DNA of 64,000 nucleotides. Origin: VRUE01 sp963695835 (GTDB lineage: Bacteria; Actinomycetota; Thermoleophilia; Solirubrobacterales; 70-9). Where the stretch lies: assembly GCA_963695835.1 (NCBI GenBank), contig CAVOHR010000001.1:806001-870000 (forward strand), in the 5' to 3' direction. Numbering within the stretch: the stretch's first letter is position 1; each line of letters starts with the position of its first letter. This document shows positions 1 to 7,555 of the stretch, in pieces. The position numbers and the translations under genes are program-made. The notes beneath the pieces were generated by a model. It ran no database searches, had not been told where the DNA came from, and saw only the letters and a program-made list of their open reading frames with translations.

Positions 1-1
1 A

Positions 2-187
2 GGCCAGACAACGCCCCAGTGGCCCGAATTGATTGATCCATTCCCATCGGGCGGCGGAGTCCGCAATGCGCTGACGAAAGCGTTTCGAGACCTCAGGCAA
101 AGTGAGGAGATTGCTTGCACCGTCGATCCAGAGCCGGGGCCGGACGAAGGGTTCGGGGGCGGAAAGATCATCCGCTTGGAGTCCTGA
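2..187 (+). CDS. C-terminal fragment of an unidentified protein (cut by window edge)
   Basis: An open frame enters at base 2 and runs 61 codons to a TGA at 185-187. The translated tail is mixed in composition (PQWPELIDPFPSGGG, later GGGKIIRLES) and reads like real protein rather than low-complexity antisense. It converges on the RNase H-like gene and overlaps its 3' end by 20 bp, a normal arrangement for convergent genes here. The start lies outside the window and I do not recognise the family. Confidence 0.45.
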   Translation, partial: GQTTPQWPELIDPFPSGGGVRNALTKAFRDLRQSEEIACTVDPEPGPDEGFGGGKIIRLES

Positions 188-998
188 TTTGTTCGACCTC
201 GCGGAAGAGCTTTGCGATTCGGGGGTTCGCGGTCTCTTCGTTGACCCTGACGTAGTACGTGTGCCCAGCCCGAACATTGATCGGGGGCTCGGCGTAGATA
301 ACATCGAAGCAGCCTTTGAACGGGCTTTTAGCCGAGAGGACTTCGTACCAGCACTTCGTGAGCTGGTGCAGGCGCTGGAACTCGGTCTTGGTAATGCGGA
401 TCGTGAGGCGCTGGCCCTCCATCTTGACGCTGCCGCGCTCGAGGGCCCGACTCGTACGCTTGCGTCGTGTCCGGGCAGGGGTCAGCTGCCGATCTGGAGC
501 GGTCCTGGCGGCCTGCTTGGCGAGCTTGTCGACGGCCTTGGTTCGCGGGCTCTTCTTTCCCTTGACCCAGCGGATCTCGACGCGCTTTCCCCGTCGGTCG
601 GCTTTGAGGACGAGACGAACGAGATCCTTCCACTGAGCGGCGTTCTCGACCGGAGCGCCGTTTCGCTTCGCCCAGCCGTTCTTTGACCAAGTGAAGAGCG
701 CGGTTGGGTAGTTGTCGGCGACGTAGAGGGAGTCGCTGAAGATGATGATCTTGCGGTAGCGGCGGGGGTCGAAGTGGGGACCCTGGGCGGTGGCCGAACG
801 AAGCGCTTCAACGCAAGCCTGCAGCTCCATCTGGTTGTTGGTCGCGCCCATGAAGCCGGACGTGGGCGGTTCGTAGGTCTCTTCCTCCCCGTCGGAATTG
901 AGCAGGACGAAGATGATTCCCGTGCCACCACGGCGGGGGCCGGGAAGCATCGAGCCGTCGGTGTAAATGTTGAGCGCCCCTTCCTCGGGATACTCCAC
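168..998 (-). CDS. RNase HI-family protein with an extra C-terminal domain
   Basis: 276 residues. The N-terminal ~165 residues have the RNase H fold signature: IYTDGS with Asp14, NNQMELQA with Glu58, FSDSLYV with Asp89, and KAVDKLAK with Asp157 in the position of the fourth acidic residue. The family cleaves the RNA strand of RNA-DNA hybrids. A basic linker (about 172-190, TRRKRTSR) leads to a C-terminal ~80-residue part that I cannot name; it contains GHTYYVRVNEETANPRIAKL. The usual RNase HI is about 150 residues, so this is a two-domain form. It lies 66 bp downstream of the RES/Xre pair on the same strand and could be co-transcribed. Catalytic residues look intact; the role in this accessory region is unknown. 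Confidence 0.85.
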   Translation of the reverse strand: MEYPEEGALNIYTDGSMLPGPRRGGTGIIFVLLNSDGEEETYEPPTSGFMGATNNQMELQACVEALRSATAQGPHFDPRRYRKIIIFSDSLYVADNYPTALFTWSKNGWAKRNGAPVENAAQWKDLVRLVLKADRRGKRVEIRWVKGKKSPRTKAVDKLAKQAARTAPDRQLTPARTRRKRTSRALERGSVKMEGQRLTIRITKTEFQRLHQLTKCWYEVLSAKSPFKGCFDVIYAEPPINVRAGHTYYVRVNEETANPRIAKLFREVEQIRTPSG

Positions 999-1064
999 AG
1001 CAGCAGACTGTACGCCTGATGCATCGCCTTGGCCCCCGACAGCCGCCGCTGAGCAGCCTCAGGG

Positions 1065-1616
1065 CTAATGGTTCTCGGCTCGGGGATCACCCGGGAGTGA
1101 CTCCCAGCTCTGCTCTTCGATCAGCACCGGCTGTTCGCCTTCCGGCAGCCGGTCTTCGAAGATCGCCAGGGTCTCGCCGAGGCCACCGGCGGCCGGGGCG
1201 ATGATGCCGTGTAGGCCGAGCTCGCTTGAGGCTTCGCCGATGCGATGGCATGTCCCGTAGTCGCCCACCGCGCTGCACAAGTCGGTGGTCGTTAGGCCGA
1301 CCGCGTCGCAGCTCGCGCCATCGCGCAGGTCCAGCACGTTGTTGATCTTGATCTCGCAGGTCACCAGGCGACGTGGGCCGACCATCTGCGGCTGCATGCC
1401 CGCCACCGTCTCGACCAGGTGGCGGTAAGCCTCGACGATCACCGAGTCGGTTGGCCGCCCCAGGTACAGGACGGGATAGGTGCCCTCCGCACCCCAACGG
1501 CCCCCGGAGCGGCTCCCACGCAGCGGCTCTTGGCGCGGTGAGACGTGGCGCTGAAAGCGGCCCGCTACCGTGGCCGTGCCTGCACGCGACACCGCGGCGG
1601 CGATGTCGCGTGCCAC
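1065..1616 (-). CDS. RES-domain toxin
   Basis: 183 residues from a GTG start 2 bp after the antitoxin stop. RES toxins degrade NAD+ and are named for conserved Arg, Glu and Ser. GGRW near residue 40 supplies the Arg and VIVEAYRH the Glu (Glu62). Where family members usually have PSA near the end of the domain, this protein reads HGIIAPAAGG, so the Ser appears replaced by Ala, unless a nearby Ser (SSELG just upstream) fulfils that role. The order antitoxin-toxin in one transcript matches the known Xre-RES TA systems. The family call is firm; activity is uncertain because of the missing Ser. Confidence 0.82.
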   Translation of the reverse strand: MARDIAAAVSRAGTATVAGRFQRHVSPRQEPLRGSRSGGRWGAEGTYPVLYLGRPTDSVIVEAYRHLVETVAGMQPQMVGPRRLVTCEIKINNVLDLRDGASCDAVGLTTTDLCSAVGDYGTCHRIGEASSELGLHGIIAPAAGGLGETLAIFEDRLPEGEQPVLIEEQSWESLPGDPRAENH

Positions 1617-1618
1617 TC

Positions 1619-1975
1619 CTACATCGCCCCTGCGCTGAGGCGCTCGACGGCGGCGAGCACTCGCTCGAACTGGCCCGCGGCGAGCAGGTCGATCGGCTTC
1701 TTGCCGCCCAGGTCGCGGTTGCGACCGTGAATCCAGATGTCGGCGCCCTCGGCGGTGTAGACGTCGCGCAGCCGCTCCAAGATGTAGTGCAGCTCCAGCA
1801 GCCGGTCTTTCGCCTCGCCCTGGGGCCGGTGCGTGCCGGCGGCCCAGTGCTGGACCTGTCGGGTCTTGACGCCGGTGATTGTCGCCAGCTCGGCGTTGTT
1901 CAAGACGCCGCCTCGCAGATCGTCAACGAGGTGGGCGTAGAGGCCAGCGGCAGGGGGTGCTTGGGTTGCGTGCAT
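1619..1975 (-). CDS. Xre/MbcA-type antitoxin of the RES toxin
   Basis: 118 residues. The N-terminal half holds a helix-turn-helix-like stretch (NNAELATITGVKTRQVQHWA, about residues 26-45), and the C-terminal half has the antitoxin-domain pattern ending WIHGRNRDLGGKKPIDLLAA, which in RES antitoxins contacts the toxin. It precedes the toxin by 2 bp, so the two are co-transcribed. A TATGAT box (reverse strand, 1985-1990) and paired repeats lie directly upstream, consistent with autorepression and an almost leaderless transcript. In the family the antitoxin binds both the toxin and its own operator. Confidence 0.85.
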   Translation of the reverse strand: MHATQAPPAAGLYAHLVDDLRGGVLNNAELATITGVKTRQVQHWAAGTHRPQGEAKDRLLELHYILERLRDVYTAEGADIWIHGRNRDLGGKKPIDLLAAGQFERVLAAVERLSAGAM

Positions 1976-1984
1976 GACACCCGC

Positions 1985-2031
1985 ATCATAGCGGATAATG
2001 GCATGCTAAACGACGCCTTAAACGACATGCC
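1985..2031 (-). promoter_or_regulatory. Probable promoter and operator of the RES/Xre pair
   Basis: On the minus strand a TATGAT -10 box lies about 10 nt before the antitoxin ATG. Just upstream are two direct copies of TAAACGAC (plus-strand 2007-2014 and 2019-2026, 12 bp apart) enclosed by GGCATG/CATGCC inverted arms (2000-2005 and 2026-2031). This is the architecture expected of an autoregulated TA operator; binding is inferred. Confidence 0.5.
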
Positions 2032-2138
2032 TTTCAGAGCTGACACCCATCCACTTCGTCCACTTACGATCATCGGCTCATGGAAACGTCTGAACGCCAT
2101 AGATCCAATCGAACCGAAGCCCGGGCGCCGTGACGACG

Positions 2139-2272
2139 AGCGCCAGCGGGCGTTCGTCGGTCAGCCGGCGATTGCGCTTGACCAGGAAGAGGCTGCCCGC
2201 TTCCTCAAGGCGCTTGAGCGGCCCGATGATCGCACGGTCGCCAAGCTCGCAGACCTGCGCCGCCGAGCGTAG
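2139..2272 (+). pseudogene. 3' remnant of a TacA-like (DUF1778) antitoxin gene
   Basis: The reading frame ending at TAG 2270-2272 encodes AIALDQEEAARFLKALERPD followed by DRTVAKLADLRRRA. This closely matches the end of the intact antitoxin at 8327-8596 (TIALSDEEATRFLQALEAPD, then EGTVARLEDLRRRA). The N-terminal ribbon-helix-helix part is not present in frame and no GNAT toxin follows; the DNA downstream is the dispersed repeat and then an unrelated membrane-protein gene. This is therefore the tail of a decayed TacAT module, either a duplicate of the one 6 kb away or an independent relic. Confidence 0.75.
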
Positions 2273-2292
2273 TCGGGAGTTGCTTTCAGCCC

Positions 2293-2345
2293 CGCGCATC
2301 TCGATCTGGGAGTCCTTGCTGGACTTTATCCCCGTCGCGCTTCGA
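2293..2345 (+). repeat. Dispersed repeat, copy A
   Basis: First of three diverged copies of a ~50 bp sequence (others at 4453-4508 and 13500-13546), all in the same orientation. Shared blocks are CCCCG, ATCTC(G/A)ATC, GTCCTT, GGACT and CCCGT. GTCC-(5 nt)-GGAC can form a small stem with a different loop in each copy. This copy follows the TacA remnant and carries a small insertion relative to the other two. Confidence 0.5.
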
Positions 2346-2444
2346 GTCCGGTGAGCTCAACCGTGATGGCGCGGCGGCGGAACCTCGTTCAAAATTGGGG
2401 CGCTCCCGCCCCCACCGGGCGAGGGGTCGGTTACGGTCTGCGCC

Positions 2445-3278
2445 GTGGGCACGGCAGGGCGAACGGCGCGGATGCTGAGGATCACTACGACCCTGGTCTT
2501 TGTGCTGTTGGGACTCGGCGCCTATCTGCTGGCGGCGGCGGTCAGCGGCGGCACGGCGAGGGTGGTGCTGCAGAGCGTTGGCGGCTTCCTGCTCGGCACG
2601 GTGGTGGTCGGCTACGCCTATCAGTACTTCCTCGGTGAGGAGACCGAGAACCGCACGGTGGCAAAGCTCGACGAGGTGCTCGGGCGGCGGGTCGATGAGA
2701 TCTATCCCGGCGCCCAACGCTACGGCTTCAGCGGCTTTGCCAAGGAGATCCCGCGCTCGGTCTTCGATCGCCTTGGCGCCGGCGAGGAACTGCTCTGGCT
2801 CGACACCTACAGCCCCGACTTGCGGCTCTTTGTGCGGCCGATGCGCGAGGCGCTTGGGCGGGGGGCGCGGCTGCGAATGCTGGTCATTGACCCCGAAGCG
2901 GCGACCACGGCGCTACGCGCGGAAGAGATCACCGAGGCGGGCTATGAGGTCGAGAGCTTTCGCGAGGACACCCGTGACTTCCTCGCGGTGCTGGCCAAGG
3001 AGGCGGCCGAGCTAGCCGAGGCACCTGGTTCGCTGCAGCTCCGCCGCTACGCCGATCTGCCCTGCATCCCGATGTACCTGCGGCTGCGCGACGGTCAGCT
3101 GGTCAGCGGCATCACCGGCTACTTCCTCTCCGAGCCCTCCTTCGACACGGTGCACATCAGGTGGTCAAATACTCCGACAGGGATGCTGGCTGGCTTTCAG
3201 CGCTACTTCGAGCGCAAGTGGGGCCAGGCCGAGTCGCTCTCGGTCGCGGCGCTGCCGGACAGCCTGGACGGCGCCTGA
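2445..3278 (+). CDS. Membrane-anchored protein with a phospholipase-D-like fold domain, hypothetical
   Basis: 277 residues. Two hydrophobic segments (about 13-34 and 41-62) are followed by a soluble domain of ~200 residues. That domain has alternating strands and helices such as ELLWLDTYSPDLRLF and GARLRMLVIDPEA, resembling PLD-like proteins that have lost the HKD motif; this is fold-level guesswork. The GTG start at 2445 is supported by a TACGGT box 7 nt upstream, giving a leaderless transcript; an internal ATG at 2472 is the alternative. The DUF6236-like gene starts 12 bp downstream, so the two form an operon. No catalytic residues are obvious. Confidence 0.7.
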   Translation: MGTAGRTARMLRITTTLVFVLLGLGAYLLAAAVSGGTARVVLQSVGGFLLGTVVVGYAYQYFLGEETENRTVAKLDEVLGRRVDEIYPGAQRYGFSGFAKEIPRSVFDRLGAGEELLWLDTYSPDLRLFVRPMREALGRGARLRMLVIDPEAATTALRAEEITEAGYEVESFREDTRDFLAVLAKEAAELAEAPGSLQLRRYADLPCIPMYLRLRDGQLVSGITGYFLSEPSFDTVHIRWSNTPTGMLAGFQRYFERKWGQAESLSVAALPDSLDGA

Positions 3279-3290
3279 GGTCGTGCGGCG

Positions 3291-4361
3291 ATGCGGGCAG
3301 CGCTCTATTACCCAGGCTGGGGTGTCGCCGATCCGCACTTTATGTTCGAGTCGCTGCTCTACTGGGATCGGCTTGCCTGCATCGTCCCCTACGACGAATT
3401 TCCGCCGAGCGCACAGTGGCCGCCTGGCTTCGAGCGCGAGGCGCAGCTCCTGCACGAGCGCTTCGTCAGCGGCATCGAGCCGAGCGAGGATGCAAAGGAC
3501 GCCGTCCATGAGCGCCTGGCGGAGGTGTTCGAAACCGAGGCGCCAGCCTGGTGTCGGCCTGAGCGGCTGAATCCTGGCAGCGATGCTGTCCTTTCGGTGC
3601 GCAAGCTCAGTGCGCGGACGATCAACATGCTGAGTGAGCGCGGCTGGCTGGCCGGCGAGGAGGGCAACCCGGATGTGCGGATCGCAGAGGCCGCAGCCGG
3701 GATTGTGCTCGGCGCCCTGGCCGCAGAGGTCGGCTCGAACTCGATGCCGACAGTGACCGACGATCGGGAGGTCTACATGGCGAGCTGCAACGGCCTGCTG
3801 CGCGAACTGCAATCAGCCAAGGGCATCGAGCTGGACCGGCGAGGCGCGTTGCGTGGTATCGGCGAAGGCGATTGGGTCAGCGAGGCCGAGGTGGCGATAG
3901 TGCTGAGGCGGATCGTGAAACTCGGGATCGAGCCCACCGAGCTGACTCCGGCAGCGCTTGAGCAGTTGCGCCGGCTGCGCGAAGACAGCGGCTTTGACGA
4001 GCAGCGACAGCGCTTCTGCGCCCAACTCGAGCGCTACCTCGATGAGCTGCGTACCAGGCCGGTGAGTGAGCACGGGCTCTTGTACGACCATTGGGAAAAG
4101 GAGCTGCGCGCCGACCGACGGGCCCTCGTGCGCGAGCTGCGCAGCGCCGGCCTGAGGAGCATCACCGAAAAGGACGGTGCGGTCGCACTCGCGGCGGGCG
4201 CCGCCGTGGGGGTGGGAGCGACGGCGAGTGGTGGGCCACTTGGTCTCGTGCTCGGCCTGGGCATCGCGGGAGCCGGCAGCCTGCGAAGCGTCAGGAAGCG
4301 ACGCGCGGAAGTCGTAGAAAAGCACTGGACAGCCTGGCTGGCGGCGGCCTCACACCGCTGA
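3291..4361 (+). CDS. DUF6236-like protein, hypothetical
   Basis: 356 residues. The N-terminus (ALYYPGWGVADPHFMFESLL followed by YWDRLACIVPY) resembles the opening of DUF6236 proteins, which share LYYP and LLYWD-x-IVP motifs; this match is from memory. The middle is largely helical. Near the C-terminus a glycine/alanine-rich hydrophobic stretch (about 300-335, GAAVGVGATASGGPLGLVLG) could be a membrane hairpin and is followed by basic residues. It sits 12 bp after the membrane-anchored PLD-like gene. The family has no established function that I know of, and the pair is a candidate accessory or defence module purely from context. Confidence 0.65.
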   Translation: MRAALYYPGWGVADPHFMFESLLYWDRLACIVPYDEFPPSAQWPPGFEREAQLLHERFVSGIEPSEDAKDAVHERLAEVFETEAPAWCRPERLNPGSDAVLSVRKLSARTINMLSERGWLAGEEGNPDVRIAEAAAGIVLGALAAEVGSNSMPTVTDDREVYMASCNGLLRELQSAKGIELDRRGALRGIGEGDWVSEAEVAIVLRRIVKLGIEPTELTPAALEQLRRLREDSGFDEQRQRFCAQLERYLDELRTRPVSEHGLLYDHWEKELRADRRALVRELRSAGLRSITEKDGAVALAAGAAVGVGATASGGPLGLVLGLGIAGAGSLRSVRKRRAEVVEKHWTAWLAAASHR

Positions 4362-4452
4362 GGCCGGTTTGTTCGATCCATTTCGCAACGTCGGTCGTCA
4401 GAGGCGTTGGCTGCCCGCACAGAACAGTTGTATGGGGTCCAGAGTGTCGCCC

Positions 4453-4508
4453 TCACCCCCGAATCTCAATCCGGTGTCCTTTGAGGACTCCTGCCCCGTC
4501 GCTCCCGC
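4453..4508 (+). repeat. Dispersed repeat, copy B
   Basis: Second copy of the repeat seen at 2293 and 13500, just upstream of the IS630-type element. On the minus strand the same DNA forms the end of a 49-codon ORF (4602 to 4453) whose C-terminus reads GAGVLKGHRIEIRG. The equivalent minus-strand frame in copy C gives GKEVRQGHRIEIRG followed by a stop. A decayed small gene is therefore an alternative to a non-coding repeat. Confidence 0.5.
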
Positions 4509-4729
4509 TCGTTGAAGTGCCTGCATCTGAGCGTGCTTCTAGCTCGTTTTCCGGCGGTGTCTTGTCCACCTTGCCGGAGCCCAAATCGGCGTTTCTGCCC
4601 ATTTCTGCCTTCGCCGGAGGCTCAGACGGCACGGGAACGTGAGCGGATCAAGCGCCTGGCTTAGTGCTCCCCGCCAGAAATCCTTACTCGCTTGAAGGAG
4701 CCTCGGCGAGCGCGGCGAATTCTGGGGCG

Positions 4730-5894
4730 ATGCCGGGACGCAGCCCCCACGAGATCGCGCTCAGCGATGAGGAGCGCGCCGAGCTCGAGCACCGCGCCGC
4801 CTGCTACACCCGCCCCCACCGCGAGGTGCTGCGAGCCAAGATCGTCCTGATGGCGGCCGAAGGCGCCACCAACACCGAGATCGGCGAGCGGCTGGGGATG
4901 ACGCGCAAGTCGGTCGGACGCTGGCGAAAACGCTTCTGCGAAGAGAGGATCGAGGGGATTGAGGATCTGAAGCGCACGGGCCGCCCGCGCCGTTTTCCCC
5001 CCGGAGGAGATCGCCCAGGTCAAGGCGGTCGCCTGCGATCTGCCGCGCGCCCAGGGCGTCCCGCTCTCGCGCTTTAGCCGCGCCGAGCTGCACCGCCTGG
5101 TCATCGAGCGCGGCGTCACAGAGGCCTCGGCGGCGACGATCGCCCGCTGGCTGGCCGAGGACTCGCTGCGCCCCTGGCAGCACCGCTCCTGGATCTTTCC
5201 CACCGACCCGGACTTTCTCGCCAAGGCCGGGCCCGTGCTCGACCTCTACCAGGGAAGGTGGGAAGGCGAGCTGCTTCACCCCGGCGACTTCGTGATCAGC
5301 GCTGACGAGAAGCCCTCGATCCAGGCGCGCTCGCGCATCCACCCGACGCTCGGGCCAACGTCAGGCTCCCGCGGCCAGCGCGTCGAGCACACCTACAAGC
5401 GCCGGGGCGCGCTCACCTACCTCGCCGCTCTGGACATCGGGCGTCGCGGTGGCCGCCCGCCACATGTCTTCGGCCGCTCCGAGTGCAAAGGCGGAATCGA
5501 ATCCTTCGATCGCCTCGTCCACCAGGTGATGGCCAGGGAGCCCTACGCCTCCGCCCGCAACGTCTTTTGGATCGTCGACAACGGCTCCTCCCACCGCGGG
5601 CAGCGCTCAATCGAACGCCTGGAGGGACGATGGAAGAACCTGACCCTGGTTCACCTGCCGACCCACGCGAGCTGGTTGAACCAGATCGAGATCTACTTCT
5701 CGATCATCCAGCGCAAGGTCCTCACCCCCAACGACTTCGATGACCTCGGCCTGCTTGCCCGGACCCTGAACAAGTTCGAGCACCACTGGAACGAGATGGC
5801 CGAGCCCTTCGAGTGGAACTTCACCCGCGACAAGCTCGCCGAGCTGATGGAGCGGCTGGGCGCCCGCGAGCCCGAGCTGCGCCTGGCCGCGTGA
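4730..5894 (+). pseudogene. IS630-family transposase, interrupted by a +1 frameshift
   Basis: The first part (ATG 4730) encodes MPGRSPHEIALSDEERAELE and a helix-turn-helix (TNTEIGERLGMTRKSVGRW), then RRFPP. The rest continues in the +1 frame as EEIAQVKAVACDLPRAQGV and runs to 5894. It includes the DDE core: FVISADEKPS (first Asp), FWIVDNGSSHRG (second Asp) and THASWLNQIEIYFS (Glu). The frame changes at a TTTTCCCCCC run at 4993-5002. Removing one C restores a single reading frame of ~387 codons, a normal IS630 length. The run could be a single-base inactivating insertion or a programmed +1 slip; some IS630 relatives do use frameshifting. Coding quality is high on both sides, so decay is recent if it is decay. 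Confidence 0.85.
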
Positions 5895-5925
5895 CCCGAG
5901 GCGGAACGAAGCGGCGGTCCGGGGT

Positions 5926-5971
5926 CGCATCCGACATTCACCCCACCCCACTGTGGTCAATGTCGGATGCG
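5926..5971. repeat. Perfect 13-bp inverted repeat within the IS right end
   Basis: CGCATCCGACATT at 5926-5938 is repeated inversely as AATGTCGGATGCG at 5959-5971 with a 20 bp spacer. There is no T-tract, so a simple intrinsic terminator is unlikely. It may be a transposase-binding subterminal repeat or the trace of a second inserted element. Confidence 0.6.
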
Positions 5972-6120
5972 TGCGATTCGCGGCCCATTCGCGGCGGAAC
6001 TTATGACCAGGAGCACTTAGCCTCGCTCGTGGCGGACCTTCACTTAGCGCCTCTCTGCGACCGCAACCTTCAGCCGCTGTCTTGTCTGGCTGTCCGGGCT
6101 GAATGTGAGGCTGCTTGCCC

Positions 6121-6423
6121 GTGCCGTATGAGCGGACAATAGATATCGGGATCATCGAGGGGGTTCTCGTGCGGTTCAGCCAGTCAGGCAGGCCAATCGA
6201 GCGGTACTCGGCGATCCTGCTGGCATTTGAGGAGGGCGATTGGTAGACCATCCGCGTCTACGACAATCATCTGGGCACGCATCACATGCACCGCTACACT
6301 CGGAAGGGCGGAAGGCAGCCAGAGGCCGCATTCCACGCCGGTCCGACAAATGAGGCCATTCCAGCGGCAATCGACCATCTCAAGACCCATTGGGAAGCGA
6401 TAATCGAGTCATGGAGAAGCTAG
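6121..6423 (+). pseudogene. Small gene with an in-frame stop; possibly DUF7718-like
   Basis: From GTG 6121 one frame reads VPYERTIDIGIIEG, then GRPIERYSAILLAFEEGDW, a TAG at 6244-6246, and without a shift TIRVYDNHLGTHHMHRYTRK to a TAG at 6423. Apart from the stop it is a coherent ~100-residue protein. The pattern of two strands, RVYDN, HxHRY and a C-terminal helix ending IDHLKTHWEAI resembles small DUF7718-type proteins, recalled from memory. The next gene's ATG (6411) overlaps its end by 13 bp, implying translational coupling in the ancestral operon. A GTG at 6169 is a possible alternative start. Confidence 0.6.
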
Positions 6424-6794
6424 CTCGCAGCAAGAACACGCCTGGCACGGATGCCGCCTTTGACCGCCTGGGTCAAATCGCTGTCGACCCCGATAGCGGC
6501 GAGCGCTACCCGGATGGGACCGTGTTGATCCCAGCCGATTCGCGGGATGCCTCGGGGCTGATGTCGCGGGCCATTGACGAGCGCAAGCCGATTGCCATCG
6601 TCTTCCCGGACGGATCGGATGTGGTTGCTCGTCCTCCGGCAGCCTCCGGCCCTGCGCTCTTGGTCGTAGTCGGCCTTCTCTGGCTGGCCGACCACATCAG
6701 GCGCAAGCGCGACCGGCCGACCTTCGTTCCCCGCGAGTGGGTGACGGAGTTCCATGCAGTCCGTAGCACCGGCGAGCCAAAGCTCGCCGCGTAG
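6411..6794 (+). CDS. Small protein with one membrane segment, hypothetical
   Basis: 127 residues from ATG 6411, overlapping the tail of the preceding broken gene by 13 bp. Features are a D-rich N-terminal part (VDPDSGERYPDGTVLIPAD), a hydrophobic segment around residues 80-96 (ALLVVVGLLWLADHI) followed immediately by RRKRDR, which fits a single-pass membrane topology, and a short C-terminal tail. No family is recognised. The pairing with the preceding gene suggests a two-gene module, perhaps TA-like, now half broken. Confidence 0.5.
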   Translation: MEKLARSKNTPGTDAAFDRLGQIAVDPDSGERYPDGTVLIPADSRDASGLMSRAIDERKPIAIVFPDGSDVVARPPAASGPALLVVVGLLWLADHIRRKRDRPTFVPREWVTEFHAVRSTGEPKLAA

Positions 6795-7121
6795 CGCCGT
6801 TACCTCTCGCCATTGGCGACGCTTGGCGCTGGCAGCGCTTCGAGAATGCTCGCTGGCAGGCGGGTGCTGGCGTCCCAGATCTCGACGGCGACAAGTTCGC
6901 GGCTGGTGCGACCCGGAGGGCGACGAAAAGGGTAAGTAAGGTTGCTTGCTTCGCTCAGCTGTGGGCGGGGCCTGCGTAGCTGGCGGCTGGCGATCAAGCC
7001 AGCCACGTCGGCGGCTCCGTATGACGTGTGGGAATGATCTCCTCTACTTGTCGAGGTCCTCGTACCTTTCATCCTCCGAGGGGCGGAGGATGTCGTGGGA
7101 GGAGATCGCTTCGCGGTTTGG
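6795..7121. other. Gap without a recognisable gene
   Basis: 327 bp between the small membrane protein and the 3' end of the HIRAN gene. A 90-codon minus-strand frame (7072 to 6800) has no recognisable motif. A plus-strand snippet at 7090 reads MSWEEIASRFG, like a helix-turn-helix start, but the frame loses sense at once. I see decayed sequence only. Confidence 0.5.
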
Positions 7122-7526
7122 CTATAGCACCACTTCTAGCGATACGCCCAGGTTCGGATTCCCCGTATCGGGTTTGCAGCCAATGAACGCGTTGCAGATC
7201 GTCGGCTGCCCCGCGTCGATCATCGCCTTGATGCGCGGCCCGAACTTCACCGCGTTCTGCCGGGACAGATAGCCGACACATTTTCCCTCGACCTTGACCA
7301 TGATCGCGTTTGGATCGTGGGGGTTCGTCGGCTCGGGCACAAGCTCGGCTAGGCATTCATGAGCGACATCCTGACCAGGCGAGCTGCCCGTGATGGCCAG
7401 CAGCGCTGGCTGGTAGTGCGACTCGCCGACGACCGGAAGACGAGGCTCGATGATGGTGGCCCTAACAGGAGACCTGGGTGGCTCTAGCTTCGTCGGGAGA
7501 TTGAGAAGACGGCGAAGGACGCTCAT
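7122..7526 (-). CDS. HIRAN-domain protein
   Basis: 134 residues with a HIRAN domain over about 30-115: LPVVGESHYQPALLAITG, then ELVPEPTNPHDPNAIMVKVE and VGYLSRQNAVKFGPRIKAM. HIRAN domains bind DNA ends or are fused to helicases and nucleases; here the domain stands nearly alone, with a ~25-residue N-terminal extension. No partner enzyme is adjacent; the neighbours are a decayed PIN-like TA pair upstream and an empty gap downstream. The SWIM-SNF2 helicase at 9.2 kb is on the opposite strand. Function is unknown; domain identity is good. Confidence 0.75.
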   Translation of the reverse strand: MSVLRRLLNLPTKLEPPRSPVRATIIEPRLPVVGESHYQPALLAITGSSPGQDVAHECLAELVPEPTNPHDPNAIMVKVEGKCVGYLSRQNAVKFGPRIKAMIDAGQPTICNAFIGCKPDTGNPNLGVSLEVVL

Positions 7527-7555
7527 CGATCAGAGGAACCTATTCGATCAAGTGG

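Larger units (their letters stand above)
4658..6022 (+). mobile_element. IS630-family insertion sequence
   Basis: The ~1.37 kb segment is bounded by inverted repeats: GGCTTAGTGCTCC at 4658-4670 and, in reverse complement, GGCTAAGTGCTCC at 6010-6022 (12 of 13 match; weaker similarity continues inward). Inside is a transposase with IS630 features. I do not see the TA dinucleotide duplications typical of the family at these ends, so tips may have decayed. The right end lies 128 bp beyond the transposase stop, longer than usual, and that interval holds a perfect 13-bp inverted repeat (5926-5971). Confidence 0.7.

Noticed and set aside
1373..2272. 299-codon plus-strand frame as one gene
   Set aside because: Most is antisense to the RES/Xre pair; only the last ~44 codons (TacA t
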